Of a stretch of 64,000 bases of DNA, positions 63,956-64,000 are shown in pieces (the stretch's first letter is position 1; every line of letters starts with the position of its first letter). This DNA comes from Bos javanicus (Eukaryota; Chordata; Mammalia; Artiodactyla; Bovidae). Made by a program: the position numbers and the translations under genes. Location of the stretch: positions 118,364,001 to 118,428,000 of the forward strand of contig NC_083869.1 of the NCBI RefSeq assembly GCF_032452875.1, read 5' to 3'. The notes under the pieces were generated by a model. That model was given only the letters and a program-made list of their open reading frames with translations. It was not told the DNA's origin and ran no database searches.

Positions 63956-64000
63956 TGGTTGGTTGCCGTTTAGTCTCTAAGTTGTGTCCAACTCTTTGGC
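63956..64000 (-). mobile_element. Bov-tA SINE, cut by the window end
   Basis: 'gttggttgccgtttagtctctaagttgtgtccaactctttggc' is the start of an antisense ruminant SINE. Confidence 0.88.

Overview
The window is mammalian, specifically ruminant and most likely bovid, nuclear DNA. The evidence is the repeat content: many tRNA-Glu-derived Bov-tA and BOV-A2 SINEs, BovB (RTE-type) LINE fragments, cetartiodactyl CHR-type SINEs, bovine-type L1 3' ends, a solo ERV LTR and an old MaLR element. Nothing bacterial or viral in organisation is present. Species within the ruminants cannot be fixed from what I can see.

The only protein-coding gene I can support is the 5' two-thirds of SP140 (nuclear body protein of the SP100/SP110/SP140 family), on the + strand. 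Nineteen exons can be placed by splice sites, reading phase and protein similarity. Exon 1 (ATG at 5623) is joined across a 10.5 kb repeat-filled intron to exons 2 and 3 (16181-17890), which encode the HSR/CARD-like multimerisation domain. A long run of small exons follows between 20145 and 49487. Three basic exons (50472-62799) then lead toward the SAND, PHD and bromodomain part, which must lie beyond position 64000. Every exon from 4 onward begins and ends in phase 1, so all can be skipped or duplicated without a frameshift. Joined, the exons give about 554 codons with no in-frame stop.

Layout: 1-5600 is upstream sequence, with a strong interferon-response-like element at 890 (possibly the promoter side of the divergent neighbour SP110) and the SP140 promoter region near 5000-5620, which has a second weaker element. 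5655-16180 is intron 1 (old L1, BovB, SINEs). 16181-20228 holds HSR exons 2-3 and linker exon 4. 20229-49487 is the repeat-exon region, built from an ancestral two-exon cassette (an 'A' exon of 24-29 codons and a cysteine- and acid-rich 'B' exon) that has been duplicated repeatedly. 50472-62799 holds the basic exons in repeat-rich introns. 62800-64000 is intron.

The most unusual signals are signs of recent local rearrangement inside the gene. Exon 5 has a near-identical tandem copy (22441-22524 and 22920-23003). An intron segment beside the second copy reappears inverted 1.6 kb away. A cassette of several kilobases is duplicated (30733-34090 versus 35992-40105), and one copy carries a patch of about 148 bp identical to sequence 1.6 kb upstream. 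A broken local repeat sits at 58640/59039. Together they suggest a fast-evolving, modular, interferon-linked gene whose middle is still being reshuffled. Boundaries of repeats are by eye and approximate unless target-site duplications are cited.
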